A stretch of DNA of 17,349 bases, taken from assembly GCA_027019205.1 (NCBI GenBank), contig JALUWZ010000047.1, forward strand, positions 1 through 17,349. The letters are read 5' to 3'. Numbering within the stretch: the stretch's first letter is position 1; the number at the start of each line of letters is the position of its first letter. This document shows, piece by piece, positions 7,267 through 13,879 of this stretch. The translations under genes were made by a program, and so were the position numbers. Under the pieces are notes generated by a model. It was not told where the DNA came from. It made no database searches and worked only from the letters and a program-made list of their open reading frames with translations. The DNA is from Emcibacter sp. GTDB lineage: Bacteria > Pseudomonadota > Alphaproteobacteria > Sphingomonadales > Emcibacteraceae.

Positions 7267-8469
7267 TCAGACCCGTTTGCTCACACGGACACTGGCATCC
7301 TCGATGACGACCCGCCGGGCAAGGACGATCATCCCGCCAAGAACCCCTGCCGCCATAACAGCCCCGACGAAATAGGGCAAACCGTCCCAGAACGCAAACA
7401 GGCTTCCGGCGAAAAGCGGCCCCATGGAACGGCCAAAGGACTGCATCGACTGGATCACCCCCATCACCAGACCGCGTTCGGTCGGATGCGCCCGGTGCGA
7501 GGCCAGCGCACTGATGGCGGTGGTGAATAAAGTTGTTGAGACCCCGGTAAAACACAATGCTATCACGACGCCATATGATACCGGTGTATAGATGATCAGC
7601 AGCAGGCCGGTAATGAAGGTGGTCATGGCGATTTTTACCATATTCTTCTCACCGAAATACTTGGCGAGTTTGCCAACCAGACCGCCCTGAACCGTGGCAA
7701 TCACCAGACCGACAATGACAAAGATATAACCCATATTCAACGGCCCCCAGCCGTAACGGTTACCGACAAGCAGCGGGGTTACCGGCTCCATCAGGGCCGC
7801 CGCCGTGGACACCAGAAAGATAAAGACGCAAAACCATTTAAGCGTCGGATGCAATATAACTTTCTTGAGGGCGTCAAGACGGGATATTCTCGGACGGGAT
7901 TTCAGTTCATTGCGATGCTCAAGGCTCAGACTTTCCTTAAAGAAGAAAAAGGTCGCCATAATCGCCAGTGACGACATAATGGCAGAGGCCATGGAGGGGT
8001 AGAAAATCGTTGCGGTTTCCGGCGTACTGCCACCAAGGAAGCCGCCGATTGCCGGCCCGATAACAAAGCCCAGCCCGAAAGCCGCGCCAAGAACCCCCAT
8101 GCCCTTTGACCTTTTTTCCGGCGGTGTCAGGTCGGCTACTGCGGCATAGGCCGTGGCAATATTGCCCGCCATCAGGCCCGCGAGAACACGGGAAGCCAGA
8201 ATAACTTCCGGGCTTTTGGCCACCATCATCAGCAGATAGGCGCAGAAGGCCCCGCTCATGGAAATCAGCAATATCGGCTTGCGCCCCACCCGGTCCGACA
8301 GCTGGCCCCAGACCGGCCCCGCAATGAACTGGCCGATGGAATAGGTGGCGATAATTGCCGTGGCATAGCCCGGCCCGGCCCCCATTTTCTGCAGAACAAA
8401 CATGATTGATGGCAGCAGAATACCGAACCCTGATATGTCCAGCAGGATGATAAAAAACAAGACTCTCAT
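7267..8469 (-). CDS. MFS exporter, DHA1/Tet-like
   Basis: This is a 12-helix major facilitator of 400 residues. The opening helix carries D11 in LLDISGFGILLP, as in TetA-type pumps. Loop 2-3 holds a complete motif A (G55-QLSDRVGRKP), and helix 5 holds a motif-C-like GLGFVIGPAIGG, the antiporter signature. These features favour proton-coupled export of small hydrophobic compounds, but the substrate is unknown. I chose the ATG at 8469 because AGGGA lies 7 bases upstream. The longer frame from 8502 adds an atypical polar stretch. It is followed by the operator of the RND operon, so two efflux systems sit back to back. It has its own predicted promoter. It could also be co-transcribed from the orphan gene upstream, 187 bases away. 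Confidence 0.9.
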   Translation of the reverse strand: MRVLFFIILLDISGFGILLPSIMFVLQKMGAGPGYATAIIATYSIGQFIAGPVWGQLSDRVGRKPILLISMSGAFCAYLLMMVAKSPEVILASRVLAGLMAGNIATAYAAVADLTPPEKRSKGMGVLGAAFGLGFVIGPAIGGFLGGSTPETATIFYPSMASAIMSSLAIMATFFFFKESLSLEHRNELKSRPRISRLDALKKVILHPTLKWFCVFIFLVSTAAALMEPVTPLLVGNRYGWGPLNMGYIFVIVGLVIATVQGGLVGKLAKYFGEKNMVKIAMTTFITGLLLIIYTPVSYGVVIALCFTGVSTTLFTTAISALASHRAHPTERGLVMGVIQSMQSFGRSMGPLFAGSLFAFWDGLPYFVGAVMAAGVLGGMIVLARRVVIEDASVRVSKRV

Positions 8470-8491
8470 ATGATTTTCCCTGCAATGCCCC

Positions 8492-8513
8492 GCCCCTGGC
8501 ACCCGTAAGGGGC
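8492..8513 (-). other. Leader hairpin before the MFS exporter
   Basis: GCCCCT (8492-8497) and AGGGGC (8508-8513) form a perfect 6-bp GC-rich stem with a 10-base loop. It ends 11 bases before the ribosome binding site of the exporter. In the leftward mRNA it could affect translation or stability. No T tract follows. Confidence 0.35.
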
Positions 8514-8535
8514 CTACACAAAAGGGCTGTTATAA

Positions 8536-8564
8536 ATAAATTAATGTAATACGCAACTTGTCAA
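8536..8564 (-). promoter_or_regulatory. Predicted promoter of the MFS exporter
   Basis: On the minus strand a perfect TTGACA (8564-8559) is followed after 17 bp by ATTTAT (8541-8536), a poor -10 match in an AT-rich stretch. Transcription would begin near 8529, giving a leader of about 60 bases that contains the hairpin at 8492-8513. None of the TGACCA-N5-TGGTCA sites overlaps it, so this gene may be outside the shared control. Confidence 0.4.
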
Positions 8565-8633
8565 CCCTACCCATAAACCTTACTCCCCGCCCTTTCAAGG
8601 ACTGATAATATTCACAGAAATATTGCCTGTTCC

Positions 8634-8654
8634 ATTATCCTCTCTATTATCCTC
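8634..8654. repeat. Short direct repeat ATTATCCTC x2
   Basis: Two copies of ATTATCCTC (8634-8642 and 8646-8654) lie with a 12-bp period just after the stop of the orphan gene. A nearby AATATT-N6-AATATT pair (8607-8624) is the only other structure seen between about 8565 and 8656. Function is unknown; chance is possible. Confidence 0.35.
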
Positions 8655-8656
8655 GT

Positions 8657-9013
8657 TCAGGGCTTGATATTCTGATAGGCGATAACGCAGCTCTTGCCCC
8701 CGGCCTGCCGGCATTCCTTCAGGGAGGCATAGGGTTTTGCAGCATCCAGATTTTTTCCATCGGGCGAAATTTTGAGATCAAAAATATATTTCGGACCCGT
8801 CGGTTCGGGGTTGTGAAGAAAGTCATCAAATTTTATTTTGGCGGTCACACAGTTATGACGGACATAATTTATCCCCGCTTCGGGAAATACCGCAATGGCA
8901 TTTGCCGCCCGCTGCTCACATTCGGCTCTTGTTTCCACCTCGATGAATGAGGCATCAACCGGCAGGTCGCCGCCGCCAGTCATCATGATCATAAGTATCA
9001 CCTGATTTATCAT
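8657..9013 (-). CDS. Small four-cysteine hypothetical protein
   Basis: I do not recognise this 118-residue protein. I chose the ATG at 9013, which has AGGGA upstream. The frame extends to 9133, but that would run across the operator at 9094-9110 and adds an unlikely leader. The N-terminus (MINQVILMIMMTGGG) is hydrophobic but lacks positive charge, so it is only a weak export signal. The body has four cysteines in two pairs: C32 and C55, and C101 and C109. A C-x7-C pair in a K-E-C-R-x6-S-C segment near the end recalls small periplasmic proteins with disulfides. It lies between the Rieske operon and the MFS exporter, is divergent from the oxygenase, and may share operator O4. A secreted or periplasmic accessory protein is a guess. 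Confidence 0.7.
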   Translation of the reverse strand: MINQVILMIMMTGGGDLPVDASFIEVETRAECEQRAANAIAVFPEAGINYVRHNCVTAKIKFDDFLHNPEPTGPKYIFDLKISPDGKNLDAAKPYASLKECRQAGGKSCVIAYQNIKP

Positions 9014-9093
9014 TTTCAATCCCTTGATTTCTGGTTTAGGAATAACGGCTAAATATGATAATATCCCCGCCAAACCCAATATTTCCCCGTCAA

Positions 9094-9110
9094 TGACCAG
9101 TATATGGCCA
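9094..9110. promoter_or_regulatory. Operator O4: TGACCA-N5-TGGCCA
   Basis: Eleven of 12 arm bases match the shared palindrome, with the same 5-bp spacing. It lies in the divergent gap between the orphan gene (ATG at 9013) and the Rieske oxygenase (ATG at 9226), 81 and 115 bases away respectively. The perfect half-site reads leftward (TGGTCATTGAC). It can plausibly control the catabolic operon, the orphan gene or both. Confidence 0.75.
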
Positions 9111-9120
9111 TATTGGGAAC

Positions 9121-9132
9121 TGCCAATTGGCA
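9121..9132. promoter_or_regulatory. Perfect 12-bp palindrome TGCCAATTGGCA
   Basis: An uninterrupted 12-bp palindrome lies 10 bp downstream of operator O4, on the Rieske side. It is not a copy of the shared operator because the arms are contiguous. It could be a second regulator site in the oxygenase promoter. Evidence is limited to symmetry and position. Confidence 0.4.
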
Positions 9133-9225
9133 CAGAATAGAAAATGGGTCAAAATCCGGACCAGTGTTGAAAAATATATTTACGAAAGTTTGAAATATTC
9201 AGAATATAACCCGGAAGGAAAAATT

Positions 9226-10353
9226 ATGTTCATCAATTTCTGGTACCCTGCCTGCCTGGCAACGGAACTCTCTGACCGCCCGCTGAAAGTTATGATGCTC
9301 GGCCTGAATTTTGCCTTGTTTCGTGACAAGCAGGGCGCGGCCCATTGCCTGAGCAACACCTGCATTCACCGTGGCGGCTCGCTCGCCTGTCAGGGGGACG
9401 CGGCGCCGGGCAAGGTGGTCGGCAACAATATCCAGTGTCCCTATCACGGCTGGCAATTCAACAAGGATGGCGATTGTGTCAAAATCCCGTCACGCGGCGA
9501 AGAGGCCAAAATCCCGCCCCGCGCCAGAATTGACGCCTACCCGGTTCAGGAAAAATACGGCATTGTTTTTGTCTTCCTCGGTGACCTGGCGGAAGAAGAC
9601 CGTCCGCCGCTTATGGAAGCGGTGGAATATGACCAGGAAGGCTGGGCGGTCAATCTCCAGACTTATAACCTGCAGACCAGCTATCAACGGTCAATTGAAA
9701 ATGCCATTGACCCGGCCCATAATGAATTTGTCCATCCGACCCACGGCTTTTCCGGTCAGCGGCCCGATTATTACGTGCCAAAACTTGACCTGATCGAGGA
9801 AGAATGGGGTGTGGGCTTTATGGCCGATTATGAATCTTCCGGCACCCCTGATGAGAAATATGTCAAGCTGCGCGACAAGAAAACCACCCGCGCCGGGTCC
9901 GGCAGCTGGGGACCGTCCCAGTTCTGGACCAGAATTCACCCGAGCGGCTCTTTCTTTATGCATCAATATACCTATGACCTGCCGATTGATGAAAATAACA
10001 CCCGGGTTTTTCTGGTTAATCTGCGTAATGCCGGGCTTGATGATGAAATGGGAGCAAGGCTGCGCGAAAGAAACCTGATCGTTGCCCAGCAGGATATTGA
10101 CGTCCTTGACGAGGTTGAACCCACGCAGACCCCGGCGGATATCTCAAAGGAATTTATGGTGCCTGCCGACAGCTGCATCATCAAATACCGCGATTATATC
10201 AAGAGCTATGAAAAAAGAGGCTGGCGCATTGATGTGGCAAAAATGAATGCGGAGCGGGCCACCGGCAAAATCGTCCATGCCATCCCCTCCCCCCGGCGCA
10301 AGACAGAGGATGGCTGGGTTCTGGATCAGGTACCACTTGTCCCCGCCGGATAG
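9226..10353 (+). CDS. Rieske non-heme iron oxygenase, catalytic subunit
   Basis: This is a 375-residue oxygenase of the ring-hydroxylating/O-demethylating group (COG4638-like). The [2Fe-2S] site is C46-x-H48 with C71-x2-H74. The 22-residue gap between the pairs is longer than the usual 15-17. The mononuclear iron site is D162-x2-H165-x4-H170 (DPAHNEFVH), with D162 also fitting the electron-transfer bridge. A late acidic ligand is probably D290 in the QQDID segment. With a reductase it would insert oxygen into, or demethylate, an aromatic or other hydrophobic substrate. No ferredoxin or reductase is encoded nearby. The ATG at 9226 follows GGAAGGA; the TTG at 9127 lacks one and abuts operator O4. 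It heads a five-gene operon with DUF1330, aldehyde dehydrogenase, YciI-like and MFS genes. Confidence 0.93.
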   Translation: MFINFWYPACLATELSDRPLKVMMLGLNFALFRDKQGAAHCLSNTCIHRGGSLACQGDAAPGKVVGNNIQCPYHGWQFNKDGDCVKIPSRGEEAKIPPRARIDAYPVQEKYGIVFVFLGDLAEEDRPPLMEAVEYDQEGWAVNLQTYNLQTSYQRSIENAIDPAHNEFVHPTHGFSGQRPDYYVPKLDLIEEEWGVGFMADYESSGTPDEKYVKLRDKKTTRAGSGSWGPSQFWTRIHPSGSFFMHQYTYDLPIDENNTRVFLVNLRNAGLDDEMGARLRERNLIVAQQDIDVLDEVEPTQTPADISKEFMVPADSCIIKYRDYIKSYEKRGWRIDVAKMNAERATGKIVHAIPSPRRKTEDGWVLDQVPLVPAG

Positions 10354-10361
10354 GCGCCCTG

Positions 10362-10664
10362 ATGACGGCATATATGGTCATCCTCGCCGAAATCAGCGAT
10401 CCGGAAAATTTCCGGGCCTATGCCACAGAAGCCGCCAGACTGGTCGAACAGTTTGGCGGCACATATCTGGTGCGGGGTACGGGCGAAAGTGAATGTCTCG
10501 AAGGCGACTGGCCGGACGATACCCGGCTGGTAATTTCCCAATGGCCGTCCCTTGACCATGCGCGGGCCTTCTGGAACAGCGCGGAATATGATAGTATAAA
10601 AAAATTACGCCACGGTAAAGCGACCGTAAGAGTCAGGCTTGTCGAAGGAGTGGAGATTATATGA
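10362..10664 (+). CDS. DUF1330-type small protein
   Basis: This 100-residue alpha/beta-barrel (ferredoxin-like, dimeric) protein matches the DUF1330 pattern: Y-M-V-x-x-A-x-I near the start, Y-x-x-x-A-x-x-x-V-x-x-F-G-G-x-Y-L-V-R-G, and later R-L-V-I-x-x-W-P-S-x-x-x-A-x-x-F-W. The family's biochemical function is not established. Members recur beside oxygenases and dehydrogenases and may act as monooxygenase-like or isomerase-like helpers. It starts 8 bases after the Rieske stop with only a weak GGATAGG-like ribosome site, so it is likely translated by coupling. Its own stop overlaps the aldehyde dehydrogenase start (ATGA). Confidence 0.88.
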   Translation: MTAYMVILAEISDPENFRAYATEAARLVEQFGGTYLVRGTGESECLEGDWPDDTRLVISQWPSLDHARAFWNSAEYDSIKKLRHGKATVRVRLVEGVEII

Positions 10665-12097
10665 CAGGGCAAAAAATTCAGGTCCGCAATCCCCGGAGCG
10701 GCCTGATTGATTACAGCATCACTCCGGCGGGTCGGGCCGATATTGCGGCGGCCTGCCATGACCTGCGCAATAAACAGAAAGCATGGCATCACCAGGGGCT
10801 TGACCATCGTATAGCCACCTTGCGGGCATTTGGTGCGGCGATGAAGCAGCAGCGCAGGCAAATAACAGACTCGCTGATCAATGATACCGGCAGGCGCGGC
10901 ATTTCCATTATGGAGGTTGACACCATCACCCCGGCGATTGAGCGCTGGATCAAAATTGCCGGTGATGGCGAACAAGTGACAGGGGGCCGCTCGACCGCCC
11001 TGCCCTTCATCACCTATCAGATTGACAAGCGGCCCTATGAGCTGGTCGGGGTGATCAGCCCGTGGAATTTCCCCCTGACCCTGTCGCTGATTGACGCCAT
11101 TCCGGCCCTGCTGGCCGGGGCGGCAGTCATTATCAAACCCAGCGAGGTCACCCCGCGTTTTGCCGCCCCGCTGCGTGAGGTTATCGCCAGCATCCCTGAT
11201 CTCGCGGCTGTACTGACCATCATAGACGGCGACGGCGCGACCGGACAGGCGCTTGTCGATGCCGTCGATGTCATCTGTTTCACCGGCAGTGTCGCCACAG
11301 GCCGCAAGGTCGGTGAACAGGCGATGAAAAATTTTTCCGTATCTTTCCTTGAACTTGGCGGCAAGGACCCGGCGATTATATTGGAAAATGCCAATGTCGA
11401 GCGTGCGGCAACCGCCATCCTGCGTGGGTCCATCATCAACAGCGGTCAGGCCTGCCAGTCGATCGAGCGCATCTATGTCGCCCGCAAGCTCTATGATGAT
11501 TTTCTTGAAAAGCTTGTCGCAAAGGCCAAAAAGGTCACCCTCAACACGCCTGATATTCGTCAGGGACATCTCGGGCCGATTATCTGCCTGAAACAGGCTG
11601 ATATCATCGCCCGGCAGATTGCCGATGCCCGCGCCAAAGGTGCCGTGATCCATACCGGCGGCAAGGTTGAAAATCATGGCGGGCTATGGTGCTATCCCAC
11701 GGTGATTACCGGCCTGACTGATGAGATGAACATCATGCAGGAGGAAAGCTTCGGCCCGCTGCTGCCGGTCATCCCCTTTGACAGCCGGGAGGAGGCCGTC
11801 GCCATGGCCAATGACAGCGATTTCGGCCTCAGCGCCAGCGTCTTTGCCGCCACCGCAGAAGAAGCGGCAGCTTTTGGCGCACATATAGAGGCCGGGGCGA
11901 TCAGCATCAATGACGCCGCCCTGACCAGCCTGATGTATGAAGCGGAAAAGGACAGTTTCAAACTGAGCGGTATGGGGACATCGCGCATGGGGCCAAGCGG
12001 CTATCTGCGCTTCTTCCGCAAACAATCCTTCATGACAAATACCGCCGAAGTCTTTACCATAGACCAGTTTGACGAGAAAAACGCCCCGGATTTCTGA
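10661..12097 (+). CDS. NAD(P)-dependent aldehyde dehydrogenase
   Basis: This 478-residue enzyme of the classical ALDH fold oxidises an aldehyde to an acid. Visible landmarks are PWNFPL (134-139), the cofactor-binding K159-P-S-E, FTGS (207-210), the general base E231 in LELGGK, the nucleophile C265 in NSGQACQS and the EESFGP loop (361-366). All catalytic residues expected of an active enzyme are present. It overlaps the DUF1330 gene by four bases (ATGA) and precedes a YciI-like gene by 23 bases, so it is part of the oxygenase operon. The natural reading is that it oxidises an aldehyde formed after the Rieske step, either a ring-side-chain aldehyde or a demethylation product. The specific substrate is not inferable. 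The N-terminus is polar, consistent with a cytoplasmic enzyme. Confidence 0.94.
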   Translation: MTGQKIQVRNPRSGLIDYSITPAGRADIAAACHDLRNKQKAWHHQGLDHRIATLRAFGAAMKQQRRQITDSLINDTGRRGISIMEVDTITPAIERWIKIAGDGEQVTGGRSTALPFITYQIDKRPYELVGVISPWNFPLTLSLIDAIPALLAGAAVIIKPSEVTPRFAAPLREVIASIPDLAAVLTIIDGDGATGQALVDAVDVICFTGSVATGRKVGEQAMKNFSVSFLELGGKDPAIILENANVERAATAILRGSIINSGQACQSIERIYVARKLYDDFLEKLVAKAKKVTLNTPDIRQGHLGPIICLKQADIIARQIADARAKGAVIHTGGKVENHGGLWCYPTVITGLTDEMNIMQEESFGPLLPVIPFDSREEAVAMANDSDFGLSASVFAATAEEAAAFGAHIEAGAISINDAALTSLMYEAEKDSFKLSGMGTSRMGPSGYLRFFRKQSFMTNTAEVFTIDQFDEKNAPDF

Positions 12098-12120
12098 TCG
12101 GGCAAACAGGAGAGACCACC

Positions 12121-12468
12121 ATGCAAAACGCCATGCCACAGGACAAGATATTTACCGCCGTCTATTGCCGGGACAAGCCGGGCGCCGATAATGCCCGGAT
12201 TCGTCAGGAGGTTCTGGCCGAACATCTGGCCCATATTGAACAGACGATTGACGATATACTGCTGGCCGGGCCGCTTTTTTCGGAAGACGGCAAATCGGTG
12301 ACCGGATCGCTGCTGATCTATAAGGCGGCAAGCCGGGAGGAAGCGCAGGCGATGCTCGAAGCCGACCCTTATTTCAAGGCGGATATCTGGCAGGAAATTA
12401 CTTTCGATGTCCTTTACGGCGCGGCGGGGGATGCCGTCGGCGGGCTGGCCTTTAAAAAGGATATGTGA
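12121..12468 (+). CDS. YciI-like protein
   Basis: This 115-residue protein has the YciI fold pattern: A-E-H-L-A-H near residue 40, D-x-x-L-L-A-G-P-L, D-G-x-x-x-T-G-S, a-S-R-E-E-A and a final D-P-Y-F-K-A-x-x-W. The conserved His and the Asp of the DPY motif form the site proposed for this family, whose members include dehydrochlorinase- and lyase-like enzymes as well as proteins of unknown role. A good AGGAGAG lies upstream. Its terminal codons overlap the MFS start (ATGTGAG). It may handle an intermediate made by the oxygenase and aldehyde dehydrogenase, but no reaction can be assigned. Confidence 0.88.
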   Translation: MQNAMPQDKIFTAVYCRDKPGADNARIRQEVLAEHLAHIEQTIDDILLAGPLFSEDGKSVTGSLLIYKAASREEAQAMLEADPYFKADIWQEITFDVLYGAAGDAVGGLAFKKDM

Positions 12469-13778
12469 GAGTGGCAGCTCCGGAGAAACCCTTTGCCAAT
12501 CCCGTCCGGGCATGGCTGACGGTGGCGCTGCTCACCCTTGCCTATATCTTTTCCTATATTGACCGGTCGGTGTTCGGGCTGTTGATTGAGCCGATCAAGG
12601 CGGATTTTCATTTTACCGATACCCAGATGGGCCTGCTCAGCGGCACGGCATTTGCCATATTCTATGCCACCATGGGCATTCCGCTCGGCTGGCTGGCTGA
12701 CCGTTCGAACCGGCGCAATATCGTCGCCCTCGGGGTTGCTGTCTGGTCGGTGGCGACGGCGGCCTGCGGGCTGGTCCGCAGCTTTGGCGGATTTTTCCTC
12801 GCCCGGATGATGGTCGGGGCCGGGGAAGCCACCTTAAGCCCCTGCAGCATGTCGATGATCACCGACATGTTTCCCCAGGAGAAGCGTGGCCGGGCAATCG
12901 GGGTCTATTCCAGCGCCCTGTCAATCGGTATCGGCCTTGGCAGTCTGCTGGTGGCCTTTTTGCTGGAATTTGCCGAAAATCTGGATTTCTCCACCCTCTC
13001 GACTTATGGTATTAAAAAACCATGGCATGTGATTTTTGTTACCCTCGGCCTGTCGGGCCTTGTCATCACCCTGTTATTTTTCCTGATCCGTGAGCCATCG
13101 CGTCATCAGGACGGGGCCTGGCAAAATTTCAGCATTATCGACACCATCCGCTATATGGTCAAAAACCGCGCCGTTTATCTGGTGATATTCGGCCTTGGCG
13201 GGATTATGACGGTCTGCGCCTATTATACGGTGATCTGGAATGCGCCTTTTTTCAGCCGGACCTATGGCTGGGCGGTGGCTGACTATATGAGATATAACGG
13301 CTTTGGTATTCTGGCCATTGGCCCGGTGAGCATTATCGGCGCCGGGTTCCTGATTGATTCCTTCACCCGCCGTGGCCGCGATGATGCGGCGCTCATGGTC
13401 ATGCGGCTTGGCATTATGATCCTGCTGCCACTGTGCATTGCCTATCCACTGATGCCGGATCATCTGTCATCCTTCATTGTCTATCAGGCGACGATTCTCG
13501 GTTTTACCATGACCACGGCTGCCGGCCCGGCGAGCCTTATGGCCATTGCCCCGGCCCGGATGCGCGCCCAGATCATGGCCTTCTATTATATGTTTATCAG
13601 CATTACCGGCCTGCTGATCGGGCCAAGCGCGGTGCCGCTTATCACCGATGTTATCCTCGGCGATGAAAGCCGCATCCATGAAAGCATGAGCTATGTCGCG
13701 CTCGCCTTGTGTCTTCCGGCAGCTTTTCTGTTATTCGGCGCGCCAGAGGCTTATAAGAAACTTGTTGCGGCCCGATAA
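12465..13778 (+). CDS. MFS transporter, Spinster-like
   Basis: This is a 437-residue 12-helix transporter, using a GTG start that overlaps the YciI-like stop by four bases. The first helix carries the Y-I-D-R (D33-R34) signature and loop 2-3 a motif-A variant (G75-WLADRSNRR). The E-x-P-I-x-x-D-F segment and the GAGEA motif in helix 4 are typical of the Spinster-type branch. Bacterial members frequently accompany catabolic genes for aromatic, steroid or similar hydrophobic acids, so I favour uptake of the operon's substrate, though export is possible. It is the last gene of the oxygenase operon. The next gene starts 101 bases later behind its own operator. Confidence 0.9.
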   Translation: MRVAAPEKPFANPVRAWLTVALLTLAYIFSYIDRSVFGLLIEPIKADFHFTDTQMGLLSGTAFAIFYATMGIPLGWLADRSNRRNIVALGVAVWSVATAACGLVRSFGGFFLARMMVGAGEATLSPCSMSMITDMFPQEKRGRAIGVYSSALSIGIGLGSLLVAFLLEFAENLDFSTLSTYGIKKPWHVIFVTLGLSGLVITLLFFLIREPSRHQDGAWQNFSIIDTIRYMVKNRAVYLVIFGLGGIMTVCAYYTVIWNAPFFSRTYGWAVADYMRYNGFGILAIGPVSIIGAGFLIDSFTRRGRDDAALMVMRLGIMILLPLCIAYPLMPDHLSSFIVYQATILGFTMTTAAGPASLMAIAPARMRAQIMAFYYMFISITGLLIGPSAVPLITDVILGDESRIHESMSYVALALCLPAAFLLFGAPEAYKKLVAAR

Positions 13779-13779
13779 A

Positions 13780-13796
13780 TGACCATCTGTTGGTTA
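13780..13796. promoter_or_regulatory. Operator O5: TGACCA-N5-TGGTTA
   Basis: The site begins immediately after the MFS stop codon and matches the shared palindrome at 11 of 12 arm bases, with the same spacing. The perfect half-site reads leftward as TGGTCATTTAT. It lies 83 bases before the start of the next gene. Its presence argues that the peptidase has its own promoter controlled by the same regulator. Confidence 0.7.
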
Positions 13797-13812
13797 AGCC
13801 CGGCAGGCTGTC

Positions 13813-13841
13813 TTGTCCGGCCCGGTCCATCACCACATGAT
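13813..13841 (+). promoter_or_regulatory. Predicted promoter of the M1-M28 peptidase
   Basis: TTGTCC (13813-13818) and CATGAT (13836-13841) are spaced by 17 bp and each match consensus at four positions. A start near 13848 would put operator O5 centred about 60 bp upstream, a position used by upstream activators. A GGGAG lies 10 bases before the ATG at 13880, a slightly long spacing. Confidence 0.35.
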
Positions 13842-13879
13842 AGGATAGCTCAAAAAAAAATAGCGGGAGACTATAAATA

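Noticed and set aside
9127..9225. TTG-initiated extension of the Rieske protein
   Set aside because: The ATG at 9226 has a good ribosome site and begins with the family-typical N-terminus; the extension overlaps the promoter palindrome.
10801..10817. TGACCA-TCGTA-TAGCCA inside the aldehyde dehydrogenase gene
   Set aside because: The spacing fits, but the right arm matches only 4 of 6 bases and the site is within coding sequence, so chance is the better explanation.
10418..11677. Long minus-strand open frame of 419 codons opposite the oxygenase operon
   Set aside because: It is antisense to well-supported DUF1330 and aldehyde dehydrogenase genes, has no family resemblance, and is an expected shadow of their codon use.
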